64,000 nt of DNA from Kriegella sp963975415 (GCF_963975415.1 NZ_CAXBGN010000002.1:248001-312000); one strand, 5' to 3'. Shown: positions 26,543-36,453, counted from the first letter of the stretch. A program made the numbers and translations. Notes: generated by a model from the letters alone, not told the origin.

Positions 26543-27211
26543 TTATCTACCTTCGTTTCTATTGATCAAACTATCAAGAAATTCCGAATCTATTTCGGTA
26601 AAATCTACAAAGTTAAATTTGGCCGCGGTCAATACATTGGCCTCACCAATACCTATACTTATCATTCCTGCGCTATTAGCCGCTTCGATTCCCGCAAGAG
26701 CATCTTCGAAAACAACGCAATGTTCGGGCTTAACGCCCAATCTTTCAGCGGCAATCAGAAATACTTCAGGATCTGGCTTGGCCTTGGTTACACTATTTCC
26801 GTCGACAAGGGTATCAAAATACGACAATAAGTTTACCTTTTCCAAAATGGGCCCTGCATTTTTACTTGCAGAACCTAGTGCCATTGGGATTTTATGGCTC
26901 TTAAGGTATTTCAGGACCTTTGGTACATCTGGCAAGATTTCCGATTCGTCCATAGTATCAATATAAGCCAAATAGTCCTCATTTTTCTCAATAAGCCAGG
27001 CACTGAATTGTTCCTCGGAAGCCTTGATTCGCCCCATTTCCAATAAAATCTCCAAACAACGTTTACGGCTTACACCCTTGAATCGTTCGTTATCTTTTTC
27101 GGTAAACTCAATATCAAGTTCACCGGCCAGTTTCTTCCATGCCAAAAAATGATATTTGGCCGTATCTACAATTACCCCGTCGAGGTCAAAAATAAATCCT
27201 GTTTTATTCAT
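26543..27211 (-). CDS. pgmB: Beta-phosphoglucomutase (HAD family)
   Basis: PgmB converts beta-glucose-1-phosphate to glucose-6-phosphate. The HAD motif FDLDGVIVDT (nucleophile and general acid Asp) lies at the N-terminus. It also has the cap-domain RFKGVSRKRCLEIL, LGSASKNAGPIL and the metal site VVFEDALAGIEAA. The frame extends 16 codons upstream, but MNKTGFIFDLDG at 27211 is the expected start and leaves room for a palindromic operator-like site. It couples directly to the GH65 phosphorylase downstream and sits just after the LacI regulator gene on the same strand. Confidence 0.94.
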   Translation of the reverse strand: MNKTGFIFDLDGVIVDTAKYHFLAWKKLAGELDIEFTEKDNERFKGVSRKRCLEILLEMGRIKASEEQFSAWLIEKNEDYLAYIDTMDESEILPDVPKVLKYLKSHKIPMALGSASKNAGPILEKVNLLSYFDTLVDGNSVTKAKPDPEVFLIAAERLGVKPEHCVVFEDALAGIEAANSAGMISIGIGEANVLTAAKFNFVDFTEIDSEFLDSLINRNEGR

Positions 27212-27248
27212 TCGGATTTTTTTGGTTAAGATTAAATTAATGTGACAA

Positions 27249-27256
27249 AAACGTTT
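27249..27256. promoter_or_regulatory. Candidate LacI-family operator before pgmB
   Basis: AAACGTTT, a perfect 8-bp palindrome within CAAAAACGTTTCAAC (27246-27260), lies in the 67-nt gap between the LacI gene and pgmB. It resembles the A/T-flanked CG-centred operators of LacI-family proteins and shares its half-site with the site in the susC leader at 28567-28575. Binding is not shown. Confidence 0.4.
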
Positions 27257-27278
27257 CAACCGTCAAACTACCTCCACT

Positions 27279-28304
27279 TCAATTGATCGTAGAATCTCTT
27301 TCGATCAACGTTGCCTCAATAATCTCGGTTCTACAATCAATTGATTCTTCCTCAGCCTCATCTTCAATCTTATTTATCAATAGCTCGGCAGCAACCGCTC
27401 CCATTTTTTCTCCGTGCTGTGCAACGGTTGTCAGCGCTGGTTGAGAATTCTGGGAAAGAATGCCGTCTGTAAAACCAATAAAGGATATATCCTTAGGAAT
27501 TTGAAATCCCATTTTCTGCGCCACTCCCATGCACTGAACGGCAAATAGTTCGTTCACGCAGAGTACCGCGTCAACTTGCTGTTTTTCAAAAAAATCCTTG
27601 ATGGCCTCTAGGTTGACTTCTTTATGGTGGAGTATCAAACATAAATCTTCATCGATCGGCATTTTCCGATCTAAATGTGCCGCACTGTAACCCGCCGACC
27701 TCTTTTCACTAACGTTAAAATAACTCTCTGTAGTGACCAACGCTATTCGTTGTCGACCTTCATCGATTAATTTTATCACCGCCTTATATGCGATTTCCTT
27801 GTCGTTCAAAATTACCTTATCACACTTCACTTCATCAGTCACTCTATCAAAAAGCACCAAGGGTATACCTTGTGCTGCAACTTCTTTTAAATGGTTAAAG
27901 TCATTTTTTTGCTCGGTTTCTGCGCTCAACGACATAATAAAACCATCGACACTGCCATTGGACAACATTTCCATTGACAACACTTCTTTCGCAAAAGATT
28001 CATCTGATATACAAGCAATCACATTATACCCCTTTGCATTGGCATAAATCTCTATACCCCTAAAGACGGTAGTAAAAAAATGATGGACGATATCGGGTAT
28101 TACAACGCCGATATTTTTAGTACTCTTATTCTTAAGACTTACCGCAATATTATTAGGCTTATAGTTGTACAATTTGGCAAATGCCTGAATTTTTTCTTTG
28201 GTATCGGCACTAATCTCTTCGCTGTTCTTCAGTGCCTTTGAAACCGTCGAAATCGAGACATCAAGTTCTCGAGCAATATGCTTTAAAGTGATTTTTTTTT
28301 TCAA
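27279..28304 (-). CDS. LacI-family transcriptional regulator
   Basis: The 341-aa protein has an N-terminal LacI helix-turn-helix (KHIARELDVSISTVSKALKN), a hinge (YKPNNIAVSL) and a periplasmic-binding-protein-like effector domain (IGVVIPDIVHHFFTTVFRGIE onward). The only start in frame is a TTG at 28304, followed by a run of ten A residues that encodes KKK; an upstream stop excludes extension. It lies between the maltose module, on its own strand, and the divergent SusC gene. A role as the sugar-responsive regulator of one or both sides is likely. The effector (glucose derivative, maltose or xylose) cannot be read. Confidence 0.92.
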   Translation of the reverse strand: MKKKITLKHIARELDVSISTVSKALKNSEEISADTKEKIQAFAKLYNYKPNNIAVSLKNKSTKNIGVVIPDIVHHFFTTVFRGIEIYANAKGYNVIACISDESFAKEVLSMEMLSNGSVDGFIMSLSAETEQKNDFNHLKEVAAQGIPLVLFDRVTDEVKCDKVILNDKEIAYKAVIKLIDEGRQRIALVTTESYFNVSEKRSAGYSAAHLDRKMPIDEDLCLILHHKEVNLEAIKDFFEKQQVDAVLCVNELFAVQCMGVAQKMGFQIPKDISFIGFTDGILSQNSQPALTTVAQHGEKMGAVAAELLINKIEDEAEEESIDCRTEIIEATLIERDSTIN

Positions 28305-28430
28305 AAGGGCTTCTTAAAATTATAATGATATGAGGTCTTAATTGAGTGAAGTTAAATATCATATAGATCAATACCAATTAAATCAAACTTTTTTAACAAG
28401 ACAGATAATAAGTAGGTTAATTCATCTTTA

Positions 28431-28462
28431 TTTGAAAGAAAATAAAATAAATGTTATATTTA
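28431..28462 (+). promoter_or_regulatory. Candidate susC promoter
   Basis: TTTG (28431-28434), a 20-nt spacer and TATATTTA (28455-28462) match the Bacteroidota -33/-7 pattern TTTG-N19-TAnnTTTG with one mismatch in the last base. It would give a leader of about 190 nt before susC that contains the candidate operator at 28567. The rest of the 358-nt LacI-susC gap is A/T-rich with no gene. Confidence 0.35.
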
Positions 28463-28566
28463 CCCTTATATGCAAACTCCTCATTAATCAACCCTATTAA
28501 ATACGAATACTATAATTTAAACCAAGCTTATTTAATATTGTCATATTACACAAAGTTATCAACACG

Positions 28567-28575
28567 AAACCGTTT
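28567..28575. promoter_or_regulatory. Candidate LacI-family operator in the susC leader
   Basis: AAAC-C-GTTT is an odd-centred palindrome inside CGAAACCGTTTGCG (28565-28578), 87 nt before the susC ATG. It shares AAAC/GTTT half-sites with the site ahead of pgmB. Its position downstream of the best promoter match suggests roadblock-type repression if real. Confidence 0.4.
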
Positions 28576-28662
28576 GCGACAAAGTATATAAAGAATCTTA
28601 CTAACAACTAATGGTTTTTTTGCATATTTTTAAATATTAAACTCAACTTAAAATAACTATTC

Positions 28663-31600
28663 ATGAAAATCAAAGAATTAAAAGGCCTGTTAATGGCCGG
28701 AGTTTTTCTGTTCTTCGGACTTGCACAAGCTCAAGAAGTATCGGGAACAGTTTCCGATGCATCGGGCCCTCTTCCCGGCGCAAGTGTGGTGGTAAAGGGA
28801 ACCACCAATGGAGCCCAGACCGATTTTGACGGGATTTACACGCTAACTGATATTGGCGATAACGCCACCTTGGTATTCAGTTATATCGGTTACAAAACAA
28901 CAGAGATCCCCGTTGGTGGACAATCGACCATCAATGTCACCTTGGAAGAAGATGCTCAGGCATTGGATGAAGTGGTGATTATTGGGTATGGTACCACAAC
29001 GGTAAAAGACGCCACGGGATCGGTAGCTTCGGTTACCTCCGAAGATTTTAACCAAGGGGTCATTTCTTCTCCCGAACAATTGATTCAAGGTAAGACGGCC
29101 GGGGTACAAATTTCTCAAGGTAGTGGTGAACCCGGTTCTGGTGTCGCTATAAGAATACGTGGTACCTCGTCAGTGCGATCCAACAACAATCCTTTGTTTG
29201 TTGTTGATGGCGTTCCCTTACCCTCCGGAGACACATCTTCAGAAGGTACCGATATCGGTGTTGGCTCTAGTTCGGCCCGAAATCCTTTAAGTTTTTTAAA
29301 CCCTAGCGACATTGAGAGTATGAGTGTCTTAAAAGACGCATCGGCGACGGCAATCTACGGTTCCAGGGGAGCTAATGGGGTAGTAATCATTACCACCAAA
29401 AGTGGTAAAGGAGGCGGACAAGGAGGCACTTGGGAGTTTTCATCAGATTTTAGCATGTCGTCGCCTGCCAACGAATTTGATTTACTTAACAGACAACAGT
29501 TTCTTTCAGCGGTTCAGGCCTTTGGTGGCCAAGCTACCGATTTTGGTCACGATACCGATTGGCAGTCACTGGTTACCCGTAATTCGGAATCTACCAATAA
29601 CAATCTGGCTTATTCACAAAATTATGGCTCTGGAAATATTAGGGCGACCTTTAATTATGGGAAACAGTTCGGGGTCATCGAAAAATCATCACAAGAAAGA
29701 ATTACGGGGCGTATCAACATATCACAACGCCTGCTACAAGATAAATTGCGGGTAAACATTCAGAGTACCCTATCACGAGTGAATGATGAAGCACCCCCAC
29801 TAAGTGGTAGTGCTGGATCTACGGGTGATATGTTAGGTGCCGCCTATTCTGCCAACCCTACTTGGCCTGCATCTCCCAATTTTAATCCAGGGGATCGTAT
29901 CAATCCGATTAACTTGTTAGAAAATTGGCAAAGTCACACAAATACGAATCGCTTTTTAATCAACTTTTCCGCCGATTACGATATTACCGACGATCTAACC
30001 GCAAAAGTCACCGTAGGATATGACAAATCGGCCTCCACCAGAGAAGCTTCCCTTTCGGCAAAATCTTTTAACGTGGGCCGGGGAACCAGTGGAAATGGGC
30101 GAGGATCCCTAAACGATCTAACCAACGAAAATCGCCTACTAGAAGTAACTTTTAATTATAAGAAAGAATTCAACAATTCGGTACTAGATGCCTTGGGTGG
30201 GTTTTCCTATCAAGACTTTAATACTCGTGGGCGAAATGTCGAAGGTTGGGGATACCCTACTGTTGACCTTAACAGTATGGCCAAAAACCTTGCCGCTTCG
30301 GCAGCTATTTTAGAGTCTAAAATCGTAGACGACTACCAGCAATACGGTATTGACGGTGATGACGACCTTTTTGTCAACAGACTTTTTGTCGCTCCCGATC
30401 TGCAAACTATTTCTTTGGGTGATGTGGCCAGACCATTAACTTCAATTTTTGCAAATACGTTCGACAACACCGATGAACTACAATCCTTTTTTGCCAGAGT
30501 AAATTATACCATTGCCAACAAATATTTGTTTACGGCAACGGTCAGGGCCGATGGTTCATCACGTTTCGGGGAAAACAACCAGTATGGTATCTTCCCATCC
30601 GCAGCCTTTGCATGGAAAATAAATGAAGAAGATTTTATCGGAGATGCTTTTTCTACTCTAAAACTTAGGTTGAACTATGGTATTACCGGAAACCAAGATG
30701 GTCTAGGGTATGGTCGCTTCGTACGAAGGGAACGATTCTCTACTACTACAAACGGTGATCCAAACATTAGTGATGGGGGAGATGTAAATATCCCAGGGAT
30801 TACTACTGTTGAATTTGCCAATCCTGATTTGAAGTGGGAAGAGACTACCCAATATGGGGTTGGTCTTGATTTTGGATTTGCCCAAGATCGATTCAATGGA
30901 TCTATAGATGTATATCGTAAAGAGACGCGTGACTTGTTATTAAATATTGAAGCTGCACAACCTTCGCCACAGCCTACATTTTTCCAAAACCTGGACGCCC
31001 TCGTACTCAACCAAGGTGTTGAATTCGCCTTAAACTACGATTTGGCTCAAGGTGAAGATTTTAACTGGAGTGCTGGCTTCAACGTCGCATACAATAAAAA
31101 CGAAATACAGGATTTCGACGGTCAGATTGCTGCGGGCACCATTCGAGGCGCGGGACTCAGCAACGCCTTTGCGCAACGGCTAGCTTCGGGCCAACCACTG
31201 TTCTCCTTCTATTTACGGGAGTTCGTCGGTTTTGATGAAAATGGAAATCCCGTTCATGAAGGCGGAACAGACAACCAAAAATTCGTCGGAAAAAGTGCTC
31301 TTCCAGATATAACAGGAGGTTTCTCAACCAATGCCAGTTATAAGAATTGGGATGCTTCCCTCTATTTCAACGGCCAATTTGGCAACTATATCTACAACAA
31401 TACTGCAAATGCTTTCTTTACAGGAGGCGCAATTGGCAGTGGAAATAATGTTACCCAGAATGTAGTTGGTCTGGCTGGTGAAGAAGATCGTTTCGCAGAA
31501 GCCTCGGTTTCTACGCGATTTTTAGAAAAAGGGGATTTTGTAAGGTTGCAAAACGCTTCCATTGGTTACAACGTGCCCTTGTCTGAGAATACCGGTTTTA

Positions 31601-31788
31601 AATCCATGCGGCTTAGTCTAAACGGTCAGAATCTTTTTGTGATTACCGATTATAGCGGACTTGATCCCGAGGTTAGCGTTTCACCCGCAAGTGCTGCTCT
31701 TCTTAATGGATTGCCCATTGCTGGTATAGATTATAGCTCGTTTCCAAGACCGAGAACCTATACTTTAGGAATAAATATAACTTTTTAA
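28663..31788 (+). CDS. SusC/RagA-family TonB-dependent outer-membrane transporter
   Basis: The 1041-aa protein starts with a signal peptide (FFGLAQAQ cleavage region). A carboxypeptidase-like regulatory domain follows (VSGTVSDASGPLPGASVVVKG, about 26-100), then a TonB-box-like DEVVIIGYG and the plug domain (LFVVDGVPL, LKDASATAIYGSRGANGVV). The rest is a 22-strand barrel ending in the aromatic residue of GINITF. With SusD it imports oligosaccharides across the outer membrane using TonB energy. The substrate is unresolved: genes on one side handle maltose and on the other xylose. A LacI-type palindrome lies in its leader. Confidence 0.96.
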   Translation: MKIKELKGLLMAGVFLFFGLAQAQEVSGTVSDASGPLPGASVVVKGTTNGAQTDFDGIYTLTDIGDNATLVFSYIGYKTTEIPVGGQSTINVTLEEDAQALDEVVIIGYGTTTVKDATGSVASVTSEDFNQGVISSPEQLIQGKTAGVQISQGSGEPGSGVAIRIRGTSSVRSNNNPLFVVDGVPLPSGDTSSEGTDIGVGSSSARNPLSFLNPSDIESMSVLKDASATAIYGSRGANGVVIITTKSGKGGGQGGTWEFSSDFSMSSPANEFDLLNRQQFLSAVQAFGGQATDFGHDTDWQSLVTRNSESTNNNLAYSQNYGSGNIRATFNYGKQFGVIEKSSQERITGRINISQRLLQDKLRVNIQSTLSRVNDEAPPLSGSAGSTGDMLGAAYSANPTWPASPNFNPGDRINPINLLENWQSHTNTNRFLINFSADYDITDDLTAKVTVGYDKSASTREASLSAKSFNVGRGTSGNGRGSLNDLTNENRLLEVTFNYKKEFNNSVLDALGGFSYQDFNTRGRNVEGWGYPTVDLNSMAKNLAASAAILESKIVDDYQQYGIDGDDDLFVNRLFVAPDLQTISLGDVARPLTSIFANTFDNTDELQSFFARVNYTIANKYLFTATVRADGSSRFGENNQYGIFPSAAFAWKINEEDFIGDAFSTLKLRLNYGITGNQDGLGYGRFVRRERFSTTTNGDPNISDGGDVNIPGITTVEFANPDLKWEETTQYGVGLDFGFAQDRFNGSIDVYRKETRDLLLNIEAAQPSPQPTFFQNLDALVLNQGVEFALNYDLAQGEDFNWSAGFNVAYNKNEIQDFDGQIAAGTIRGAGLSNAFAQRLASGQPLFSFYLREFVGFDENGNPVHEGGTDNQKFVGKSALPDITGGFSTNASYKNWDASLYFNGQFGNYIYNNTANAFFTGGAIGSGNNVTQNVVGLAGEEDRFAEASVSTRFLEKGDFVRLQNASIGYNVPLSENTGFKSMRLSLNGQNLFVITDYSGLDPEVSVSPASAALLNGLPIAGIDYSSFPRPRTYTLGINITF

Positions 31789-31798
31789 AAAAAATATA

Positions 31799-33373
31799 AT
31801 GAAACTAGAAATAATAATCAAACCCTTTATTTTCACGGTTTTCATGATGCTATTTCTCGTGTCGTGCACCAACTTGGAAATTGAGGAAACGGATTCTATC
31901 ATTAGTCAAGACACCAGTGACACCGGATTTTCAGGCCTTTCCAACCCCGCATCGTCATTGAGCGACCTGTACAATAAGGTTGGAACTGATTTTGCAACGC
32001 AAGAAAACATGTATGCCCTTGAACAAGTAACCTCCGATGAACTCTTGATTCCAACGCGTGGAACTGATTGGGGCGACAATGGCGTATGGCGACAATTGCA
32101 TACCCATACATGGAAATCAGATCATATATTTGTAAAAAATGCCTGGAACAATTTGAACCAAAATGTCTTTCGGGCCTCTGAAATCATCGAAAGTAATCCC
32201 GATGCAGCTGTATTGGCAGAAGCCAAATTTCTGAGAGCCTTTAACATGTTTTTTGTCATGGATCTTTTTGGATCCGTTCCTTTCCGTCAAGTAGACGAAG
32301 GGCCCGACATCAACCCTAGCGTACTCTCAAGAACCGACGCTTATAATTTCATCTTGACAGACTTACAAGAAGCAATGACTGGCTTGGCCGATGGTGGTCC
32401 AGGAACGGCAAATACAGGTAAAGCCACCAAAGTCGCTGTAAATTTTTTGTTGGCTAAGTTATATTTAAATGCTCACATCTATAATGGTACGGGAGCTGCC
32501 GACAGTGCTGACATGCAAAAGGTTGTTGATGCCGTTGATGCCATTGCGGCCCAAGGCTTTGCGATACAGGAAGGGTATTTTGATATTTTTGAACCCACTG
32601 ATGATTCCGAGACCATTCTCCATTTAAGTTCGGATATTGGCGCAAGAATATGGAATTCCCTACACTACAATCAAAATTCTCCAGACAATACAGGTGGGGG
32701 CTGGAACGGATTTTCTACGCTGGCAGAATTCTATGACACCTTTGAAGGGGCCGCGAACAGTAACTACGTAGGTGATGGTCAAGAAGAACGTAGAGGTTGG
32801 GTACCAGATGCAACTACCGCTAATGCCCAGAATTTGGGAATAGGTCGTGGCTTTCTAATCGGACAGCAGTACGATTCTGATGGAACTCCTTTGAAAAATA
32901 GACAGGGAGGCCCCCTGAGTTTCTCTAAAGAGATACCGGCCATAGTTGGCAATGGCGAAGAAACCGGTATGCGAATTATCAAATACCACCCTTTCGACCC
33001 TACGGATGATGAAAATCAGAATAATTCCTTTAGAAGACATCAGATCATGTTCAGGTATGCAGATGCCCATTTGATGAAAGCTGAGGCCATGATGCGTATG
33101 GGCGATGACCCAACCGCTATGGTAAATGAGCTCAGACAAAAAAGGACGGATACACCTGATCTTTCCGGTGTAACCGAAGACATGCTGTTAGACGAAAGGG
33201 GCCGCGAGCTCTACATCGAATTTTGGAGAAGAAATGACCTCATTCGCTTCGATCAATTTACTGCACCTTGGTCACTTAAAGAAGTTGAAGGAGACCCAAA
33301 TGTAAATCTATTTCCTATTCCTGAAACAGCCCTGCTTTCGAACCCGAACTTAGTCCAGAATCCAGGGTACTAA
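31799..33373 (+). CDS. SusD/RagB-family nutrient-binding lipoprotein
   Basis: This 524-aa surface lipoprotein partners SusC as the glycan-capturing lid. It has a lipoprotein signal ending LFLVSC, TPR-type helices (LAEAKFLRAFNMFFVMDLFGSVPF, conserved in SusD) and the C-terminal RR..LYIEFWRRNDLIRF and NLFPIPETAL motifs that define the family. It starts 10 nt after susC and is followed by a strong terminator, so susCD forms a two-gene unit separate from xylB-xylA. Confidence 0.95.
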   Translation: MKLEIIIKPFIFTVFMMLFLVSCTNLEIEETDSIISQDTSDTGFSGLSNPASSLSDLYNKVGTDFATQENMYALEQVTSDELLIPTRGTDWGDNGVWRQLHTHTWKSDHIFVKNAWNNLNQNVFRASEIIESNPDAAVLAEAKFLRAFNMFFVMDLFGSVPFRQVDEGPDINPSVLSRTDAYNFILTDLQEAMTGLADGGPGTANTGKATKVAVNFLLAKLYLNAHIYNGTGAADSADMQKVVDAVDAIAAQGFAIQEGYFDIFEPTDDSETILHLSSDIGARIWNSLHYNQNSPDNTGGGWNGFSTLAEFYDTFEGAANSNYVGDGQEERRGWVPDATTANAQNLGIGRGFLIGQQYDSDGTPLKNRQGGPLSFSKEIPAIVGNGEETGMRIIKYHPFDPTDDENQNNSFRRHQIMFRYADAHLMKAEAMMRMGDDPTAMVNELRQKRTDTPDLSGVTEDMLLDERGRELYIEFWRRNDLIRFDQFTAPWSLKEVEGDPNVNLFPIPETALLSNPNLVQNPGY

Positions 33374-33394
33374 TAGTTTTATTCTTAACGATTT

Positions 33395-33422
33395 AAAAAG
33401 ACCGCCAAAGCGGTCTTTTTTT
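33395..33422 (+). terminator. Intrinsic terminator after susD
   Basis: An 11-bp perfect stem, AAAAAGACCGC/GCGGTCTTTTT, with a CAAA loop runs into a T-tract, 21 nt after the susD stop. The A-run on the left makes it potentially bidirectional. Confidence 0.85.
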
Positions 33423-33491
33423 ATAACCTATACCTTGCCATATCTGTATAAAAACAATATATTGAACTCCTTTAATTTTATATTTGGTACT

Positions 33492-34976
33492 ATGTATTCT
33501 ATAGGTTACGATATTGGCAGTTCTTCTATAAAAGCAGCTTTGGTAGAGACAGGTACAGGAAAAAGGGTCGCTGTTGTTAGTAAGCCAGATGTCGAAATGG
33601 AAATGATCGCTCTGAAGAACGGATGGGCGGAACAAGACCCTAATGATTGGTGGAAACACATTTGCGATGCCACCAAAGCTCTTATTGAGCAGACTAATAT
33701 TACCGCATCCGATATTTCAGGAATTGGCATTTCTTATCAAATGCACGGATTGGTGGTGGTCGACAAAGAAGGGAAACCGCTTCGAAATTCCATCATTTGG
33801 TGTGACAGTAGGGCTGTTGAAATCGGTCAAGAAGCCTTTGATGCCTTGGGAAACAACAAGTGTGCCTCGCAACTATTAAACTCCCCTGCTAATTTTACCG
33901 CCTCAAAACTCAAATGGGTAAAAGAAAATGAGCCCGACGTATATGGGAAAATTGACAAGTTTATGTTGCCTGGCGATTATATTGCCTATCGTCTTAGTAA
34001 TACGATTTGCTCTACTATTTCAGGGCTCTCGGAAGGCATTTTCTGGGATTTCAAAGAAAACACTATTGCAGATTGGTTATTGGAACACTATCAAATAGAC
34101 CCTAATATGGTTCCCGAAACTATCGAGACCTTTTCGGTACAAGGCAAGGTATCGAAACAAGGGGCAGCTGAATCTGGACTTGCCGAAGGAACTCCCATTC
34201 TGTACCGTGCGGGCGACCAACCGAACAATGCACTATCACTCAATGTTTTCAAGCCGGGCGAAGTAGCCGCTACTGGAGGCACTTCAGGGGTGGTTTATGC
34301 CATAACCGACAATCTTTCGGTAAAAGAAAGTTCTCGAGTAAATAACTTTGCGCACGTCAATTATTCCTCCTCAACCCCGCGTATTGGAAAATTATTGTGC
34401 ATCAATGGGTCGGGCATACAGTACCGTTGGCTCTTAAACAACCTGAATGTTGATTCATATGATGAGATGAATCAATTGGCGGCTTCGGTTCCTATTGGTT
34501 CCGACGGGGTTACCGTTCTTCCATTTGGCAACGGGGCCGAGCGAATGCTAAACAATAAAACTTTGGGCACACAATTGTCCAACATAAATTTAAACAATCA
34601 CAGCAAAGCACATCTTTGTCGCGCTGCCTTAGAAGGTATCGCCTTTTCCTTTGTGTACGGAATGGAAATAATGAAATCAGATGGTATTGTCCCTAAAGTA
34701 ATACGGGCCGGCAACGATAATTTATTTCGTTCCGATATTTTCTCAAACACTATTGCAACCCTAATTGGTCAAGAAATTGAAATTTACAATACGACCGGGG
34801 CAATAGGAGCAGCAAGAGCTTGCGAATTACATACCGGTGATTTTGAAGCGTTTGGCAAGCAAATCATGGAGAATGATTATGTTATGGGTTTCAAGCCCCT
34901 CAAAAATAAAGAAACTTATCAAAACGCCTATAACGGTTGGAAAAAAGCCTTGGAAATATTACTAGAAAATAAATAA
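33492..34976 (+). CDS. xylB: Xylulokinase
   Basis: This FGGY-family kinase phosphorylates D-xylulose to xylulose-5-phosphate, feeding the pentose phosphate pathway. Seen: YSIGYDIGSSSIKAAL (phosphate-1 motif), ISYQMHGLVVV, IIWCDSRAVE (substrate region), the LPGDYIAYRLS stretch, GGTSGVV and an ATP-site IRAGNDNLFRSDIF. The frame is open from 33435, but MYSIGYDIG at 33492 is the natural start (494 aa). It is separated from susD by a terminator and from xylA by 113 nt. The xylA neighbour makes xylulose the clear substrate. Confidence 0.94.
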   Translation: MYSIGYDIGSSSIKAALVETGTGKRVAVVSKPDVEMEMIALKNGWAEQDPNDWWKHICDATKALIEQTNITASDISGIGISYQMHGLVVVDKEGKPLRNSIIWCDSRAVEIGQEAFDALGNNKCASQLLNSPANFTASKLKWVKENEPDVYGKIDKFMLPGDYIAYRLSNTICSTISGLSEGIFWDFKENTIADWLLEHYQIDPNMVPETIETFSVQGKVSKQGAAESGLAEGTPILYRAGDQPNNALSLNVFKPGEVAATGGTSGVVYAITDNLSVKESSRVNNFAHVNYSSSTPRIGKLLCINGSGIQYRWLLNNLNVDSYDEMNQLAASVPIGSDGVTVLPFGNGAERMLNNKTLGTQLSNINLNNHSKAHLCRAALEGIAFSFVYGMEIMKSDGIVPKVIRAGNDNLFRSDIFSNTIATLIGQEIEIYNTTGAIGAARACELHTGDFEAFGKQIMENDYVMGFKPLKNKETYQNAYNGWKKALEILLENK

Positions 34977-35089
34977 AATCAGTGAAAACTGTATTCGTTA
35001 GAAATAAAGCCAATGAACAAAATTTCAGAATTGGTAAAACAAAATTCACAACAACAAACAACATAATTTAACTTAATAACCCAAAAATA

Positions 35090-36415
35090 ATGGCATTAAT
35101 AGGAAACAAAGAGTATTTCAAAGGTATTGGAGAAATAAAGTACGAAGGAAAGGATTCAGACAATCCACTAGCCTATAAATACTATAACCCAGAACAGGTG
35201 GTCGCAGGAAAAACCATGCGCGAGCATTTTAAGTTTGCGGTAGCCTATTGGCATACTTTCTGTGGTCAAGGCGCCGATCCATTCGGTCCTGGAACGCAAA
35301 ATTTCCCTTGGGACCAACCTTCCGACGCCGTGACAGCAGCCAAAGAAAAAGCCGACGCCGCTTTTGAATTCATCACCAAAATGGGTTTCGATTATTTCTG
35401 CTTCCACGATTTTGACTTGATTCAAGAAGCTTCCACTTTTGCTGAATCAGAAAAAAGGCTTGCCACCATAGTAGATTATATTAAAGGGAAACAAGCCGAA
35501 TCAGGCGTCAAGTTATTATGGGGTACGGCCAATTGCTTCTCCAATCCCCGATATATGAATGGTGCCTCCACCAATCCTGATTTCAATGTATTGGCACGCG
35601 CTGGCGGGCAAATAAAATTAGCCTTGGACGCTACTATGGCACTAGGCGGAGAAAACTATGTGTTCTGGGGTGGTCGTGAAGGCTATATGTCGCTATTGAA
35701 TACCGACATCAAAAAAGAATTGGACCACATGGGCAGGTTCTTGGGTATGGCTCGCGATTATGCAAGAGCACAAGGTTTTAAAGGTAATTTCTTTATCGAG
35801 CCCAAACCCATGGAGCCCATGAAACACCAATATGATTTCGATTCTGCCACAGTTGTAGGCTTTCTTCATCAATATGGCCTTCAAGACGATTTCAAACTAA
35901 ATTTGGAATTCAACCATGCGACTTTGGCCAACCATACCATGCAGCATGAAATGGAGGTTGCCGCTTCTCATGGTATGCTTGGAAGTCTTGATGCGAACCG
36001 TGGTGATTACCAAAATGGCTGGGACACCGACCAGTTTCCCAATAACATAACAGAAGTGACCGAGGCGATGATTACCTTTTTAAAGGCAGGCGGACTTCAA
36101 GGTGGAGGTATCAATTTTGATGCGAAAATCCGTAGAAACTCTACTGATATGGACGATGTTTTTCATGCGCATATCGGTGGAGTCGATACTTTCGCCCGTG
36201 GACTTTTGGTAGCCGATAAGATCATTTCATCATCTCAATACGATGCACTTCGAGAAAAACGCTACAGCTCTTTTGATTCTGGAAAAGGCAAGGATTTCGA
36301 AGATGGAAAATTAGACTTTACCGATTTATATGAAATTGCTAAAGATAATGGCGAACTTGAACTTCAAAGTGGCAAGCAAGAGCTTTTCGAGAATATCATT
36401 AACCAATATATTTAG
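35090..36415 (+). CDS. xylA: Xylose isomerase
   Basis: XylA interconverts D-xylose and D-xylulose with two divalent metals. The 441-aa length and motifs fit the family's longer type II form: YWHTFCGQGADPFGPGT, the catalytic-His region CFHDFDL, FIEPKPMEPMKHQYDFD (metal Glu and catalytic Lys), LEFNHATLANHTMQHE and SLDANRGDYQNGWDTDQFP. All expected metal ligands can be traced. It is the last gene of the rightward sugar block and ends at a bidirectional terminator shared with the convergent symporter. Confidence 0.97.
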   Translation: MALIGNKEYFKGIGEIKYEGKDSDNPLAYKYYNPEQVVAGKTMREHFKFAVAYWHTFCGQGADPFGPGTQNFPWDQPSDAVTAAKEKADAAFEFITKMGFDYFCFHDFDLIQEASTFAESEKRLATIVDYIKGKQAESGVKLLWGTANCFSNPRYMNGASTNPDFNVLARAGGQIKLALDATMALGGENYVFWGGREGYMSLLNTDIKKELDHMGRFLGMARDYARAQGFKGNFFIEPKPMEPMKHQYDFDSATVVGFLHQYGLQDDFKLNLEFNHATLANHTMQHEMEVAASHGMLGSLDANRGDYQNGWDTDQFPNNITEVTEAMITFLKAGGLQGGGINFDAKIRRNSTDMDDVFHAHIGGVDTFARGLLVADKIISSSQYDALREKRYSSFDSGKGKDFEDGKLDFTDLYEIAKDNGELELQSGKQELFENIINQYI

Positions 36416-36453
36416 ATTGCATTTTCGACCGTAAAAAGGTCTATAGGTATATA

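Noticed and set aside
33479..33486. TATATTTG just upstream of xylB as a -7 box (leaderless promoter)
   Set aside because: It matches TAnnTTTG but lies only 6 nt before the preferred ATG and has no TTTG at the -33 spacing; a chance match in A/T-rich DNA is more likely.
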